Shown: positions 1-6,884 of the stretch, piece by piece
Layout: each line of letters opens with the position of its first letter
How positions within the stretch are numbered: position 1 is the stretch's first letter
Source of the DNA: Clostridiales bacterium
Lineage (GTDB): Bacteria > Bacillota > Clostridia > Lutisporales > Lutisporaceae
DNA length: 8,196 nucleotides
Direction of reading: 5' to 3'
Assembly (NCBI GenBank): GCA_012522255.1
Contig: JAAYKT010000179.1
Coordinates: 1 to 8,196 of the forward strand
Notes under the pieces: model-generated
The model's input: the letters and a program-made list of their open reading frames with translations, nothing else
Databases searched by the model: none
What the model was told of the DNA's origin: nothing
Program-made: the position numbers and the translations under genes

Positions 1-747
1 AATTACTATCGAGACCCTTTAGCCAAATCTTTAAACTTAACTGTTGCAAAATACTCAAAATATGATTTAAGAGAACTATGCTTATATTTAATAAATGAAT
101 CAAATTCATTACGTATGGAAGTAAACGAAGATAATAATGGTGTAATGTACATACAAAAAGGCAGCAGATGGGTGTTGAATAATGCCTACAAGGGCTTTGA
201 TGCAGTTTCCGGCACTTATACAGCTTTATCAGGAAAATATGGCACCCCAAAGCCTGTAATACTGTCTGAACTAATGTGCTATACAGGCATAACCGGTATT
301 TACTTTCCTTTTACCGGAGAAGCAAATATAAACATCAAAGCACCGTTACCGAGCCTTCCTCATGTAGTAACCCATGAAATGGCCCATCAAAGGGGATTTG
401 CAAGAGAAGATGAGGCAAACTTTATATCCTACTTGACTTGTATTTATCATCCGGATATAGAATTCAAATATTCAGGCCTTCTGCTTGCTTTAACTCATTC
501 AATAAATATTCTTTATACAGAAGACCTAAAAATCTATAATGAACTTAAAAACTGCTACAGTGAGGGGTTGAAACGGGATTTAGAATATATTAGTTTATTT
601 TGGAAAAGATATGACGGCCCAGTTGAAAGAATATCAAATGATTTAAATGATGTGTATTTAAAATCAAATAATCAAAAAGACGGTACTAAAAGTTATGGCA
701 GAATGGTTGACCTTTTAATCGCATATCACAATAAAACACAAATGTGA
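1..747 (+). CDS. DUF3810-family putative zinc metalloprotease, 5' end outside window
   Basis: The reading frame is open from base 1, so the first ATG at 115 is internal: the 38 codons before it (starting NYYRDPLAKSLNL) read on without a stop. Visible protein is 248 residues. It contains HEMAH (codons at 373-387), an HExxH zinc-protease signature, followed nine residues later by Glu in EDEANF, a plausible third zinc ligand as in gluzincin-type enzymes. The GITGIYFPFTGEANI and EANFISYL stretches fit the DUF3810 family, whose members are usually about 350 residues with N-terminal membrane helices; those helices would lie in the missing part. Substrate and physiological role are not known. It ends with TGA at 747, 155 bases before the next gene, with no convincing terminator between. 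Family call is from recognition of motif and context; function is inferred from HExxH only. Confidence 0.8.
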   Translation, partial: NYYRDPLAKSLNLTVAKYSKYDLRELCLYLINESNSLRMEVNEDNNGVMYIQKGSRWVLNNAYKGFDAVSGTYTALSGKYGTPKPVILSELMCYTGITGIYFPFTGEANINIKAPLPSLPHVVTHEMAHQRGFAREDEANFISYLTCIYHPDIEFKYSGLLLALTHSINILYTEDLKIYNELKNCYSEGLKRDLEYISLFWKRYDGPVERISNDLNDVYLKSNNQKDGTKSYGRMVDLLIAYHNKTQM

Positions 748-902
748 ATCAGTATTTACCGATAATTCACGAAAATAGGTTGTTATTATCATATATCATT
801 TCCGAATTAAATGCCGAAATATCAGTACGATATATAAGCAAAATATTAAAACTTACTCACACTTATTAAATTTTTACATACATTTAATCATGGGGTGATT
901 TT

Positions 903-1196
903 ATGTATGATAAACTACATTTGCACAGCTGCGAAGGTGAAACAGGCAAAACCTATAGGCATAAGCATAAGTTTTCCGGAATAACTTCTAAAAACCCTGA
1001 TTTTAACGGTCATACACATTACGTTTCAGGTTACTTAGAAGATGTTTTGGGCCATATTCACTATTATTCATTTATAACCGGCCCAAGCTATAAAGTAAGG
1101 GAGGGACATATGCATTTTTTTATAGCCTTTACAACGATGAATAAAAGACATTATCACTATATAAAAGGTTATACTTCTGTCTATTCTGACTATTAA
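903..1196 (+). CDS. ymaF: YmaF-family His-rich protein
   Basis: Small 97-residue protein of the YmaF family, whose function is unknown. It has no signal peptide and no membrane segment. Twelve of its histidines form six HxH motifs at residues 6/8, 20/22, 37/39, 51/53, 69/71 and 83/85. The motifs alternate at spacings of 14 and 17-18, so the protein reads as three copies of a 31-32 residue unit, each with two HxH pairs. Such paired histidines suggest metal binding, but this is inference. The start is fixed by GGGGTGAT about 3 to 10 bases upstream of the ATG. It is a single-gene unit, convergent with the leftward operon; I could not identify a promoter in the AT-rich 155 bases upstream. The symbol is given for family membership only. 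Confidence 0.82.
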   Translation: MYDKLHLHSCEGETGKTYRHKHKFSGITSKNPDFNGHTHYVSGYLEDVLGHIHYYSFITGPSYKVREGHMHFFIAFTTMNKRHYHYIKGYTSVYSDY

Positions 1197-1232
1197 TAAA
1201 AAACGGCCTTATCATATTTAATAATAGCCGTT
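1197..1232 (-). terminator. Rho-independent terminator for the leftward ftcD/P1 peptidase genes
   Basis: AACGGC at 1202-1207 pairs with GCCGTT at 1227-1232, with an additional TTAT/ATAA pairing after a small internal bulge. On the minus strand the hairpin is followed directly by GCCGTTTTTTATTAATA, a proper T-tract, 32 bases past the peptidase stop codon. On the plus strand no T-run follows, so it would be at most a weak stop for ymaF. Confidence 0.65.
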
Positions 1233-1263
1233 AAGATATGCACATTTATTTGAAAAGCTAAAT

Positions 1264-2247
1264 TCACAGTCCGTAGTCTTCAACCAAAGCTATATCGGTT
1301 ACACTCTTTAACCCTTTAATTCCTCCGGCCTTAATTACGCCCCTTATTACTGCCTGTTCTACCACCCTTGCTGCGGCAACCCCCACAGCAGATACATCCG
1401 CCATTTCCTCTCCTGTTGAGAGTACAAAAATTGTGTCACCATCATGCATTGTATGTGCGGGCCTAATCGTCCTTGCATACCCATTATGCGCCATAGATGC
1501 AATTTTGTTGGCCTGCGCCTTAATAAATATCCCGTTTGTGATTACAACTCCGATAGTTGTATTTTCTACATGTATCTTTTCGCTGCCGCCTAAATTGTTT
1601 ATAATAAACTCTTCAGTATTTAAAAACGTCCTTCCGTCACTTTTAAGGGCCCCGGCAATAATCTTATTAGTCTCCGGATCTAAGATATCCCCCAGGGAAT
1701 TAACTGCTACAACAGCTCCCACATACAAAGAACCCATTTTGATGCAACAGGAACCAAGGCCGCCTTTCATAGCACTTTCCATTCCTAAAATCTTGCCTAC
1801 AGATGCACCGGTACCCGCACCTTGGGACCCTTCGGAAAACCTACCTTCCGTCGCACAGATGCACGCTTCGTATCCCATCTTTTTATCAGGCCTGATTTGA
1901 CTGCTTCCTATTGCCAAATCAAATAATACGGCACCTGTAACTATGGGCACCTTTGCCACTACCGTATCATAACCCACACCCATTTTTTCAAGGTATTCCA
2001 TGATGCCCGAAGCGGCGTCAAGTCCAAAAGCACTTCCGCCTGCCAATAAAACTCCGTGAACCTTATCTATTAGATTCATAGGATTCAATAAATCCGTTTC
2101 TCTTGTACCCGGGGCTCCACCTCTAACATCTACACCGGCTACAGCGCCCTTTTTGCATAAGACCACAGTACAACCGGTAGCAGCATCAATGTCTTGGGCA
2201 TTGCCTATTTCTATTCCCGGGATAGTTGTGATATCAACATATTCCAT
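1264..2247 (-). CDS. P1 family (DmpA/S58-type) self-processing aminopeptidase
   Basis: A 327-residue cytoplasmic member of the P1/DmpA family (MEROPS S58; N-terminal nucleophile hydrolases that cleave themselves into alpha and beta chains). Seen: the VDVRGGAPGTRETDLL block (39-54), VLLAGGSAFGLDAASG (67-81) and GAGTGASVGK (143-152), all family hallmarks, and near the C-terminus NTTIGVVITN (229-238) followed by ARTIRPAHTMHDGD. By comparison with DmpA (cleavage Gly-Ser) and ThnT (Asn-Thr), cleavage is expected between Asn229 and Thr230, giving chains of 229 and 98 residues with Thr230 as nucleophile. Known members are aminopeptidases or beta-aminopeptidases; the substrate here cannot be told. 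The start has AAGGAAGAG upstream. It follows ftcD by 72 bases and is probably co-transcribed with it. Confidence 0.9.
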   Translation of the reverse strand: MEYVDITTIPGIEIGNAQDIDAATGCTVVLCKKGAVAGVDVRGGAPGTRETDLLNPMNLIDKVHGVLLAGGSAFGLDAASGIMEYLEKMGVGYDTVVAKVPIVTGAVLFDLAIGSSQIRPDKKMGYEACICATEGRFSEGSQGAGTGASVGKILGMESAMKGGLGSCCIKMGSLYVGAVVAVNSLGDILDPETNKIIAGALKSDGRTFLNTEEFIINNLGGSEKIHVENTTIGVVITNGIFIKAQANKIASMAHNGYARTIRPAHTMHDGDTIFVLSTGEEMADVSAVGVAAARVVEQAVIRGVIKAGGIKGLKSVTDIALVEDYGL

Positions 2248-2279
2248 TTATATCTCTTCCTTGTTAAGTTTTATGACAA

Positions 2280-2298
2280 ATGTTTAACTGTTAAACAT
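2280..2298. repeat. 19-bp inverted repeat in the ftcD/P1 peptidase gap
   Basis: ATGTTTAA and TTAAACAT are perfect 8-base arms around a 3-base loop (CTG). The repeat lies about 33 bases before the peptidase start. It is too AT-rich and lacks a T-tract, so it is not a convincing terminator; it could be an operator or a weak mRNA processing/attenuation hairpin. No function is shown. Confidence 0.4.
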
Positions 2299-2319
2299 AG
2301 TTTTATATTAAACTATTTC

Positions 2320-3216
2320 CTAATCAACTATTCTTTTTTCCAATACCTGATCTATGCTAAAATTCTCTATTTGTAGATAGTATTCGGCACAATCTATCAA
2401 TGCTTTCATAGGTAGAAGCCCTATTACTTCACTCCCCACTACAGATACACCATAACGAGCTGCCTCCATCTTAACCATTTCAAAAGCTCTGTATATAGCT
2501 GTTTTTTCATAATTAACAAGATTCATGGAAACCTGAACAATATTTCTTTCTTCCAGCATAACACCCATAGCCTTTACAAATCTCAACCCGCCCCCGGCGA
2601 ATCTAACGGTTCTGGCTATTTTGTTTGCTATTTCTAAGTCATTAGTATTTAAATTCACATTATAAGCTACTAATGGGACTCGGGCGGAAACGGCAGTTGC
2701 ACCCGATTTAACATTCATTTCAGCCGGGCCGAAATCCGGTTTCCATTGCTGCAATTTAATCTTTTCAAAAAATCCCTCATATTGCCCTTTTCTTACATCT
2801 GCAAGATTCTTTCTATAGTCTGCTGTAGCTGCATCTTCATATAAGTAAACGGGTATATTTAATTCTTCTCCTATCCTTTTACCAACCTCTTTCGCTAACT
2901 CCACACATTCTTCCATAGTTATGTCAGATATAGGTATAAAAGGTACCACATCAGTGGCACCCATTCTGGGGTGTCCACCTTTATGCACTGACATATCTAT
3001 AAGTTCTGCTGCCTTTTTTACTAAATTAAAAGTGGCTTCTTTTACATTATCCGGGTCCCCAATCAAAGTAACAACAGTTCTGTTATGATCCTCATCAGGT
3101 GCATAATCTAAAAGTTTAACCCCTTTAACTTTTCTTACTTCATCCACTATTGCTTCAATAACTTCATTGTTCCTTCCCTCACTGAAATTGGGTACACACT
3201 CAACCAATGTTGACAT
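2320..3216 (-). CDS. ftcD: Glutamate formimidoyltransferase (stand-alone formiminotransferase domain)
   Basis: A 298-residue enzyme that transfers the formimino group of N-formimino-L-glutamate to tetrahydrofolate (EC 2.1.2.5), the late step of one histidine-degradation route. It starts with MSTLVECVPNFSEGR, the family's N-terminal signature. HKGGHPRMGATDVVPF follows at 78-93, where His82 matches the catalytic histidine known from the mammalian enzyme. The C-terminal subdomain (about 180-295) includes the ARTVRFAGGGLRFVKAMG and VQVSMNL blocks. Length equals the transferase domain alone; the cyclodeaminase domain of the bifunctional animal protein is absent, and no separate fchA, hutH, hutU or hutI lies in the window. 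Start is fixed by GGGAGTGA at 3221-3228. Ends in TAG. The following gene is the P1 peptidase. Confidence 0.95.
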   Translation of the reverse strand: MSTLVECVPNFSEGRNNEVIEAIVDEVRKVKGVKLLDYAPDEDHNRTVVTLIGDPDNVKEATFNLVKKAAELIDMSVHKGGHPRMGATDVVPFIPISDITMEECVELAKEVGKRIGEELNIPVYLYEDAATADYRKNLADVRKGQYEGFFEKIKLQQWKPDFGPAEMNVKSGATAVSARVPLVAYNVNLNTNDLEIANKIARTVRFAGGGLRFVKAMGVMLEERNIVQVSMNLVNYEKTAIYRAFEMVKMEAARYGVSVVGSEVIGLLPMKALIDCAEYYLQIENFSIDQVLEKRIVD

Positions 3217-3261
3217 ATTATCACTCCCGTTATAGTTATTTAGGCTTGTCCTTCACAAAAC

Positions 3262-3290
3262 AGTTTAGATTATTGACAAACTTTTTTCAA
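3262..3290 (-). promoter_or_regulatory. Putative sigma-A-type promoter for ftcD and the P1 peptidase
   Basis: On the minus strand TTGAAA (3290-3285) and TAAACT (3267-3262) are separated by exactly 17 bases. The expected start of transcription is near 3255, about 40 bases before the ftcD ATG. The -10 matches the consensus in four of six bases, so this is a candidate only; read-through from the TtcA-like gene is also possible, because no terminator was found in the 102-base gap. Confidence 0.4.
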
Positions 3291-3318
3291 GGAATAGATT
3301 GCTTCCTGAACTATTGAT

Positions 3319-4062
3319 TCATTCATCATAAAAATCTAAATAAGAAAATTTCTTCCCCTCTTTTTGCCAACCTAATATTGCTTCAATGTTTACATTTTGT
3401 GTTGCCCTAAAAATATTTACCTTTAAGTTATCTATTTTTCCTTCAAGTCCTTCGATCAAGTCTTTTATTTCATATCTTTTATTTCCATTTCTTTCAGCAG
3501 CAACCATACAAGCACAATTTAAAGGTACTATACCGCTGTTTTTTGTAAATCTGATAATATGTTTCTCCTCTATATAATACATAGGTCTGATAAGTTCCAA
3601 GTCTTCGAAATTGGTTGATCTTAGTTTTGGAAGCATAGTTTTAAAGCTACCGGTGTAAAGAATATTCAACATTGTGGTTTCTATGACATCATCGAAATGA
3701 TGCCCCAATGCCAACTTATTGCATTCTAACTCCTGTGCCTTTGAATAAAGAGCACCCCTTCGCATTTTTGCGCACATATAACAAGGATAGTCCTTAGCAA
3801 TATTATCTACTATATCAAATATGCCGGACTCAAACACCCTTACCGGTATATTAAGATATTCATAATTTTTCAACATTAAATCCTTTATATCATCATGATA
3901 ACCCGGATCCGCAACGATATATTCTAAATCAAACTTCACATTGCCATGGCACTGCAACTCCTTAAAAAGCAAAGCCAAAAGAGTACTGTCTTTACCGCCT
4001 GATATAGCGCCTGCTACCCTATCCCCTTCTTTTATCAATTCAAAATCTTTAATGGCTTTCAT
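3319..4062 (-). CDS. TtcA-like PP-loop tRNA-thiolation family protein, apparently N-terminally truncated
   Basis: This is an ATP-pyrophosphatase-type (PP-loop) protein related to TtcA, which makes 2-thiocytidine in tRNA. Seen: the PP-loop SGGKDS at 21-26, the CYMC motif (Cys94, Cys97) followed by AKMRRG, GHHFDD at 120-125, and a C-terminal CAC (Cys183, Cys185). In TtcA two CxxC cysteines and a third downstream cysteine hold a 4Fe-4S cluster, and all are available here. The listed start (ATG 4062) has no Shine-Dalgarno sequence. The frame upstream still reads like the family's N-terminus (YLWSKF just before MKAIKDF) but is interrupted by UGA at 4086-4084. The body of 247 codons is intact. It is therefore either a recent nonsense mutant, a sequencing error, or translated from an internal start. 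Located 172 bases after potD. Family is clear; the exact tRNA target is not. Confidence 0.82.
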   Translation of the reverse strand: MKAIKDFELIKEGDRVAGAISGGKDSTLLALLFKELQCHGNVKFDLEYIVADPGYHDDIKDLMLKNYEYLNIPVRVFESGIFDIVDNIAKDYPCYMCAKMRRGALYSKAQELECNKLALGHHFDDVIETTMLNILYTGSFKTMLPKLRSTNFEDLELIRPMYYIEEKHIIRFTKNSGIVPLNCACMVAAERNGNKRYEIKDLIEGLEGKIDNLKVNIFRATQNVNIEAILGWQKEGKKFSYLDFYDE

Positions 4063-4179
4063 GAACTTGGACCATAAGTATTTTCAATATTTTTTTATTA
4101 TACTTATCTCTATTTCTCCCAAGGATATTAATTCTCCATAAGGCTCTATCATTTAACATCTTCTTCTGTCATACTCCAC
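4063..4179 (-). pseudogene. Interrupted upstream N-terminal part of the TtcA-like gene
   Basis: The frame of the TtcA-like gene continues upstream as coding-like sequence: YLWSKF, then UGA (4086-4084), then SIIKKY, then EPYGELISLGEIE back to ATG 4152. Before that ATG is an in-frame UAA (4155-4153) and an in-frame GTG at 4179 (VEYDRRRC) that has the best ribosome binding site here, GAGGTGAT about seven bases upstream. An overlapping reading frame from ATG 4172 (MTEEDVK) stops across the ATG 4152. From memory, clostridial relatives have a SIIKKYRK-LW-type stretch just before the KAIK segment, so the UGA would replace an Arg codon. What is seen is the stop codons and the reading frame; the family comparison is from memory. 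Confidence 0.5.
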
Positions 4180-4234
4180 TATATCACCTCAAAACGTCAA
4201 TTCATCTTTTCAAAAAAATAGAAAATTTAACCGT

Positions 4235-5278
4235 TTATTTTGACTTTACCTCCGTCCAAATCCTGTCATATTTCACCAAAGATCCAGCCAAATCCTCCAA
4301 AACCTCACTCCCGTATAAATCGCTATCCTCGGGATAAGCTGTTTTATCTGTTGTCAGCTCACGTGGTAACAGTTTTAATGCCTCCGAATGAGGTGTGGAA
4401 TATCCTATATAATCAGCATTTTTAAATGCTGTTTCCGTTTCACACAGATAATTTATAAAAAGCTCGGCATCTTTTTTATTCTTGCTGGTTTTGGGTATTA
4501 CTATCGAATCAAACCACAGATTACTCCCTTCTTTAGGTATAACGTACTCAAGATTTGAATTTTCTCTTTTACTAAAAATCGCATCACCTGACCACACAAC
4601 AGCCAGTGCCGCTTCTTCACCTATCATTTTATCCTTTACTTCATCTCCCACATAAGCCAAAACCAACGGTTTTTGTTTAATCAGAGCCTCTTTAGCTTCC
4701 TCAAGCTCTTTATCATTCTTTGTATTCAGTGAATAGCCTAACATCTTAAGGGTTATTCCAATAGAATCCCTCAAACTGTCATACATCAAAATTTGTTTTT
4801 CGTATTTCGGATCCCATAAAATCTTCCAGCTGTCCACCTTTTCCTTTACCATAGTTTTATTATACAAAATTCCTACGGTACCCCACATATAGGGGACAGA
4901 ATACTCATTATCAGGGTCATACGCAAGGTTTTTAAACCGGTCATTGATATACTTGTAATTCGGTATATTCACCATATCCAAACTATACAGCATGTCTTCA
5001 TCAATCATTCTTTTTATTGTATAGTCGGAAGGAATCAATATATCATAGTCGCTTGCCCCTGCTTTTATTTTTGCATACATTTCTTCATTGGTGGCAAATT
5101 CATCATAAATAACCTTAACACCAAATGCTTTTTGAAAACTATCCAATACATCCGGATCTATATAGTCTCCCCAGTTATAAATCTTAAGCACCCTTTTCCC
5201 GTTGTCATTGCCGCAACCGGTTAAGACAATAACAAGTACAAGAATCATAGTTAAAGCAACAATAGCAATACGTTTCAA
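4235..5278 (-). CDS. potD: Spermidine/putrescine ABC transporter substrate-binding lipoprotein
   Basis: A 347-residue periplasmic-type binding protein anchored as a lipoprotein on the outer face of the membrane. Residues 1-21 are a lipoprotein signal peptide (KR, hydrophobic core, LTGC lipobox with Cys22). Mature sequence opens with LKIYNWGDYIDP, typical of PotD. Residues that line the polyamine site in E. coli PotD appear to be kept: Trp36, Ser84 and Tyr86 in PSDY, Asp167 with Asp171, Trp229 in VVWSGDA, Trp255 and Asp257 in LWFDS. The ligand is probably spermidine and/or putrescine; which one cannot be decided. The start codon is TTG, chosen because GAAAGGAG lies just upstream and it overlaps the potC stop by four bases (TTGA), implying translational coupling. 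Last gene of the pot operon. Confidence 0.95.
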   Translation of the reverse strand: MKRIAIVALTMILVLVIVLTGCGNDNGKRVLKIYNWGDYIDPDVLDSFQKAFGVKVIYDEFATNEEMYAKIKAGASDYDILIPSDYTIKRMIDEDMLYSLDMVNIPNYKYINDRFKNLAYDPDNEYSVPYMWGTVGILYNKTMVKEKVDSWKILWDPKYEKQILMYDSLRDSIGITLKMLGYSLNTKNDKELEEAKEALIKQKPLVLAYVGDEVKDKMIGEEAALAVVWSGDAIFSKRENSNLEYVIPKEGSNLWFDSIVIPKTSKNKKDAELFINYLCETETAFKNADYIGYSTPHSEALKLLPRELTTDKTAYPEDSDLYGSEVLEDLAGSLVKYDRIWTEVKSK

Positions 5279-6066
5279 ATTACTTTCTCCTTTCTAACAT
5301 TATCCCTGTTCATTCGATTATTAATTATTAACAATGACAATATTACAAATCCAAATAATAAACTTAGGGTAGCATTTATTTTTGGACTAACCCCTTTTCT
5401 TGCCATAGAAAAAATAGTAATAGCCAAATTTGATACCCCGGGACCCGTTGTAAAAAAACTTATAACAAAATCATCTATTGACATAGTCATAGCCAACAAA
5501 AATCCGGTAAAAATACCGGGTGCAATTTGTGGCAGTATAACCCTGGTCAAAGCATAAGACGGTGTCGCGCCTAAGTCCAAAGCCGCATCATATATATGAT
5601 TATCCAATTGCCTTATTTTCGGCATCACTGAAAGTATCACATAAGGCAAATTAAAAGTTATATGCGCTAAAAGCATGGAAAAAAAACCCCTGGGAAACTT
5701 CAGCATAATAAAAAGCAGCATAAGTGAAATCCCCGTTACTATATCCGGATTTAAAACCGGTAAATAAGTCAGATTCATCATTATGGCTTTGGGTAATTTT
5801 TTGAGGTAGACTATTCCTATAGCCGCAACAGTTCCCAAAAGAGTAGCAATAAAGGAAGCAACTAAAGCTATAATGATGGTATAATATAACGAAGTCATTA
5901 TCTGCCTATCCTTAAACATTTCCAGATACCATCTGAACGTAAAACCCGTCCAATGGGCCCTTGATTTGGAACTGTTAAATGAAAAAACAATTAAAACGAT
6001 TATCGGCATATAGAGAAACAAAAATATCGCATAAGTATATATCTTTTTTAATACATTTTTCACCAT
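5275..6066 (-). CDS. potC: Spermidine/putrescine ABC transporter permease PotC
   Basis: A 263-residue inner-membrane permease, one of two that form the channel of the polyamine importer. Hydrophobic segments are seen at about 11-30, 61-88, 98-123, 130-148, 183-205 and 232-249, consistent with six membrane helices. The cytoplasmic EAA loop that docks on the ATPase is at about 159-178 (YDAALDLGATPSYALTRVI), and the PotC-typical SIDDFVISFF is at 196-205. Length matches the family. Its start overlaps the end of potB by seven bases and has a strong GGGGGAGGG site; its TGA overlaps the potD start. Confidence 0.95.
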   Translation of the reverse strand: MVKNVLKKIYTYAIFLFLYMPIIVLIVFSFNSSKSRAHWTGFTFRWYLEMFKDRQIMTSLYYTIIIALVASFIATLLGTVAAIGIVYLKKLPKAIMMNLTYLPVLNPDIVTGISLMLLFIMLKFPRGFFSMLLAHITFNLPYVILSVMPKIRQLDNHIYDAALDLGATPSYALTRVILPQIAPGIFTGFLLAMTMSIDDFVISFFTTGPGVSNLAITIFSMARKGVSPKINATLSLLFGFVILSLLIINNRMNRDNVRKEKVI

Positions 6067-6884
6067 AAGCCCTCCCCCTCGTTTTCTTTTTCATATCTTA
6101 ATGCAAAACCCATAGTAAGAACGATCATAAGCATTAATACAACGGAAAGAGCCGATCCGAATCCCCAATCCCTGGTGGTCAAAAACTGTTGTTCTATTAG
6201 ATTTCCTATAAGTGTAAAATGTGCACCGCCTAAGAGCCTGGATATTACGAAAGTAGTCAGAGCAGGCATAAAAACCATAATCACTCCTGAGGAAACACCG
6301 GGTAAACTCAAAGGAAAAATTACACGGCTGAAAACAGTGAGAGGCGGTGCCCCCAAATCTTCGGCTGCTTCAAGTATGGCATTGTCGATCTTTACCAAAA
6401 CTGAATAGATGGGGAGAACCATGAAGGGCAGGAAATTATATACCATTCCTAAAATAACCGTATTTTCTGTATACAAAAGTGCCGGCAACTCTATACCTAT
6501 CATCTCAAAAATTGTTGTAATCAAACCGTTTTTTTCTAATAAAGTCATCCATGCATAGGTTCTGGCTAAAAAATTCATCCACATCGGTATGACAAATAGA
6601 ACTACTAAAAGGCTCTTATTGCTAAGATTTTTACCGGCCAATATCATAGCCATTGGATACCCAAGTATAAGGCATATAACCGTACTTATTATCGCAATTT
6701 TTAAAGAACGTATAAAAACCGTCAAATAAATGGGTTCTAAGACCCTTTTAAAGTTGCTGAGAGAAAAAACCATAGTATCGTTTTCAAATACTACCACACT
6801 ATAAAATAATACAAGAGCCAGTGGTACCACTGTGAATATTATCATCCATATTAAATAAGGAAAGGATAACCATGACCTTTTCAT
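6060..6884 (-). CDS. potB: Spermidine/putrescine ABC transporter permease PotB
   Basis: A 274-residue inner-membrane permease and partner of PotC. Hydrophobic segments are at about 9-33, 61-84, 91-107, 143-163, 197-216 and 245-262. The EAA loop is at about 171-196 (LEAAEDLGAPPLTVFSRVI), with the canonical EAA-x3-G spacing, and would contact PotA. The N-terminal part (PYLIWMIIFTVVPL) and the PMWMNFLARTYAW block (100-112) are typical of PotB-type polyamine permeases. The ATG overlaps the potA stop by four bases (ATGA), preceded by AAGGTGAGG, so the pair is translationally coupled. The very acidic C-terminal tail EKENEGEG is unremarkable. Confidence 0.95.
   Translation of the reverse strand: MKRSWLSFPYLIWMIIFTVVPLALVLFYSVVVFENDTMVFSLSNFKRVLEPIYLTVFIRSLKIAIISTVICLILGYPMAMILAGKNLSNKSLLVVLFVIPMWMNFLARTYAWMTLLEKNGLITTIFEMIGIELPALLYTENTVILGMVYNFLPFMVLPIYSVLVKIDNAILEAAEDLGAPPLTVFSRVIFPLSLPGVSSGVIMVFMPALTTFVISRLLGGAHFTLIGNLIEQQFLTTRDWGFGSALSVVLMLMIVLTMGFALRYEKENEGEGLW

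Noticed and set aside
819..833. ATATC/GATAT inverted repeat upstream of ymaF as operator
   Set aside because: The arms are only five bases in very AT-rich sequence and could easily be chance.
1433..1900. 155-codon plus-strand frame opposite the P1 peptidase
   Set aside because: It lies wholly inside a well-recognised minus-strand gene, has no ribosome binding site of note and resembles no family; it is a shadow frame.
3280..3310. Hairpin TTCAGGAA / TTCCTTGAA as terminator of the TtcA-like gene
   Set aside because: On the minus strand it is followed by an A-run, not a T-run, and the stem has a bulge, so it lacks the form of a terminator.
3270..3326. 18-codon minus-strand frame (MNESIVQEAIYSLKKVCQ) after the TtcA-like gene
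   Set aside because: It has no clear ribosome binding site, overlaps the previous stop and the putative ftcD promoter, and resembles nothing I recognise.
4084..4086. UGA read as selenocysteine in the TtcA-like gene
   Set aside because: The position is expected to be a basic residue, not cysteine, and no clear SECIS-like hairpin follows the UGA.
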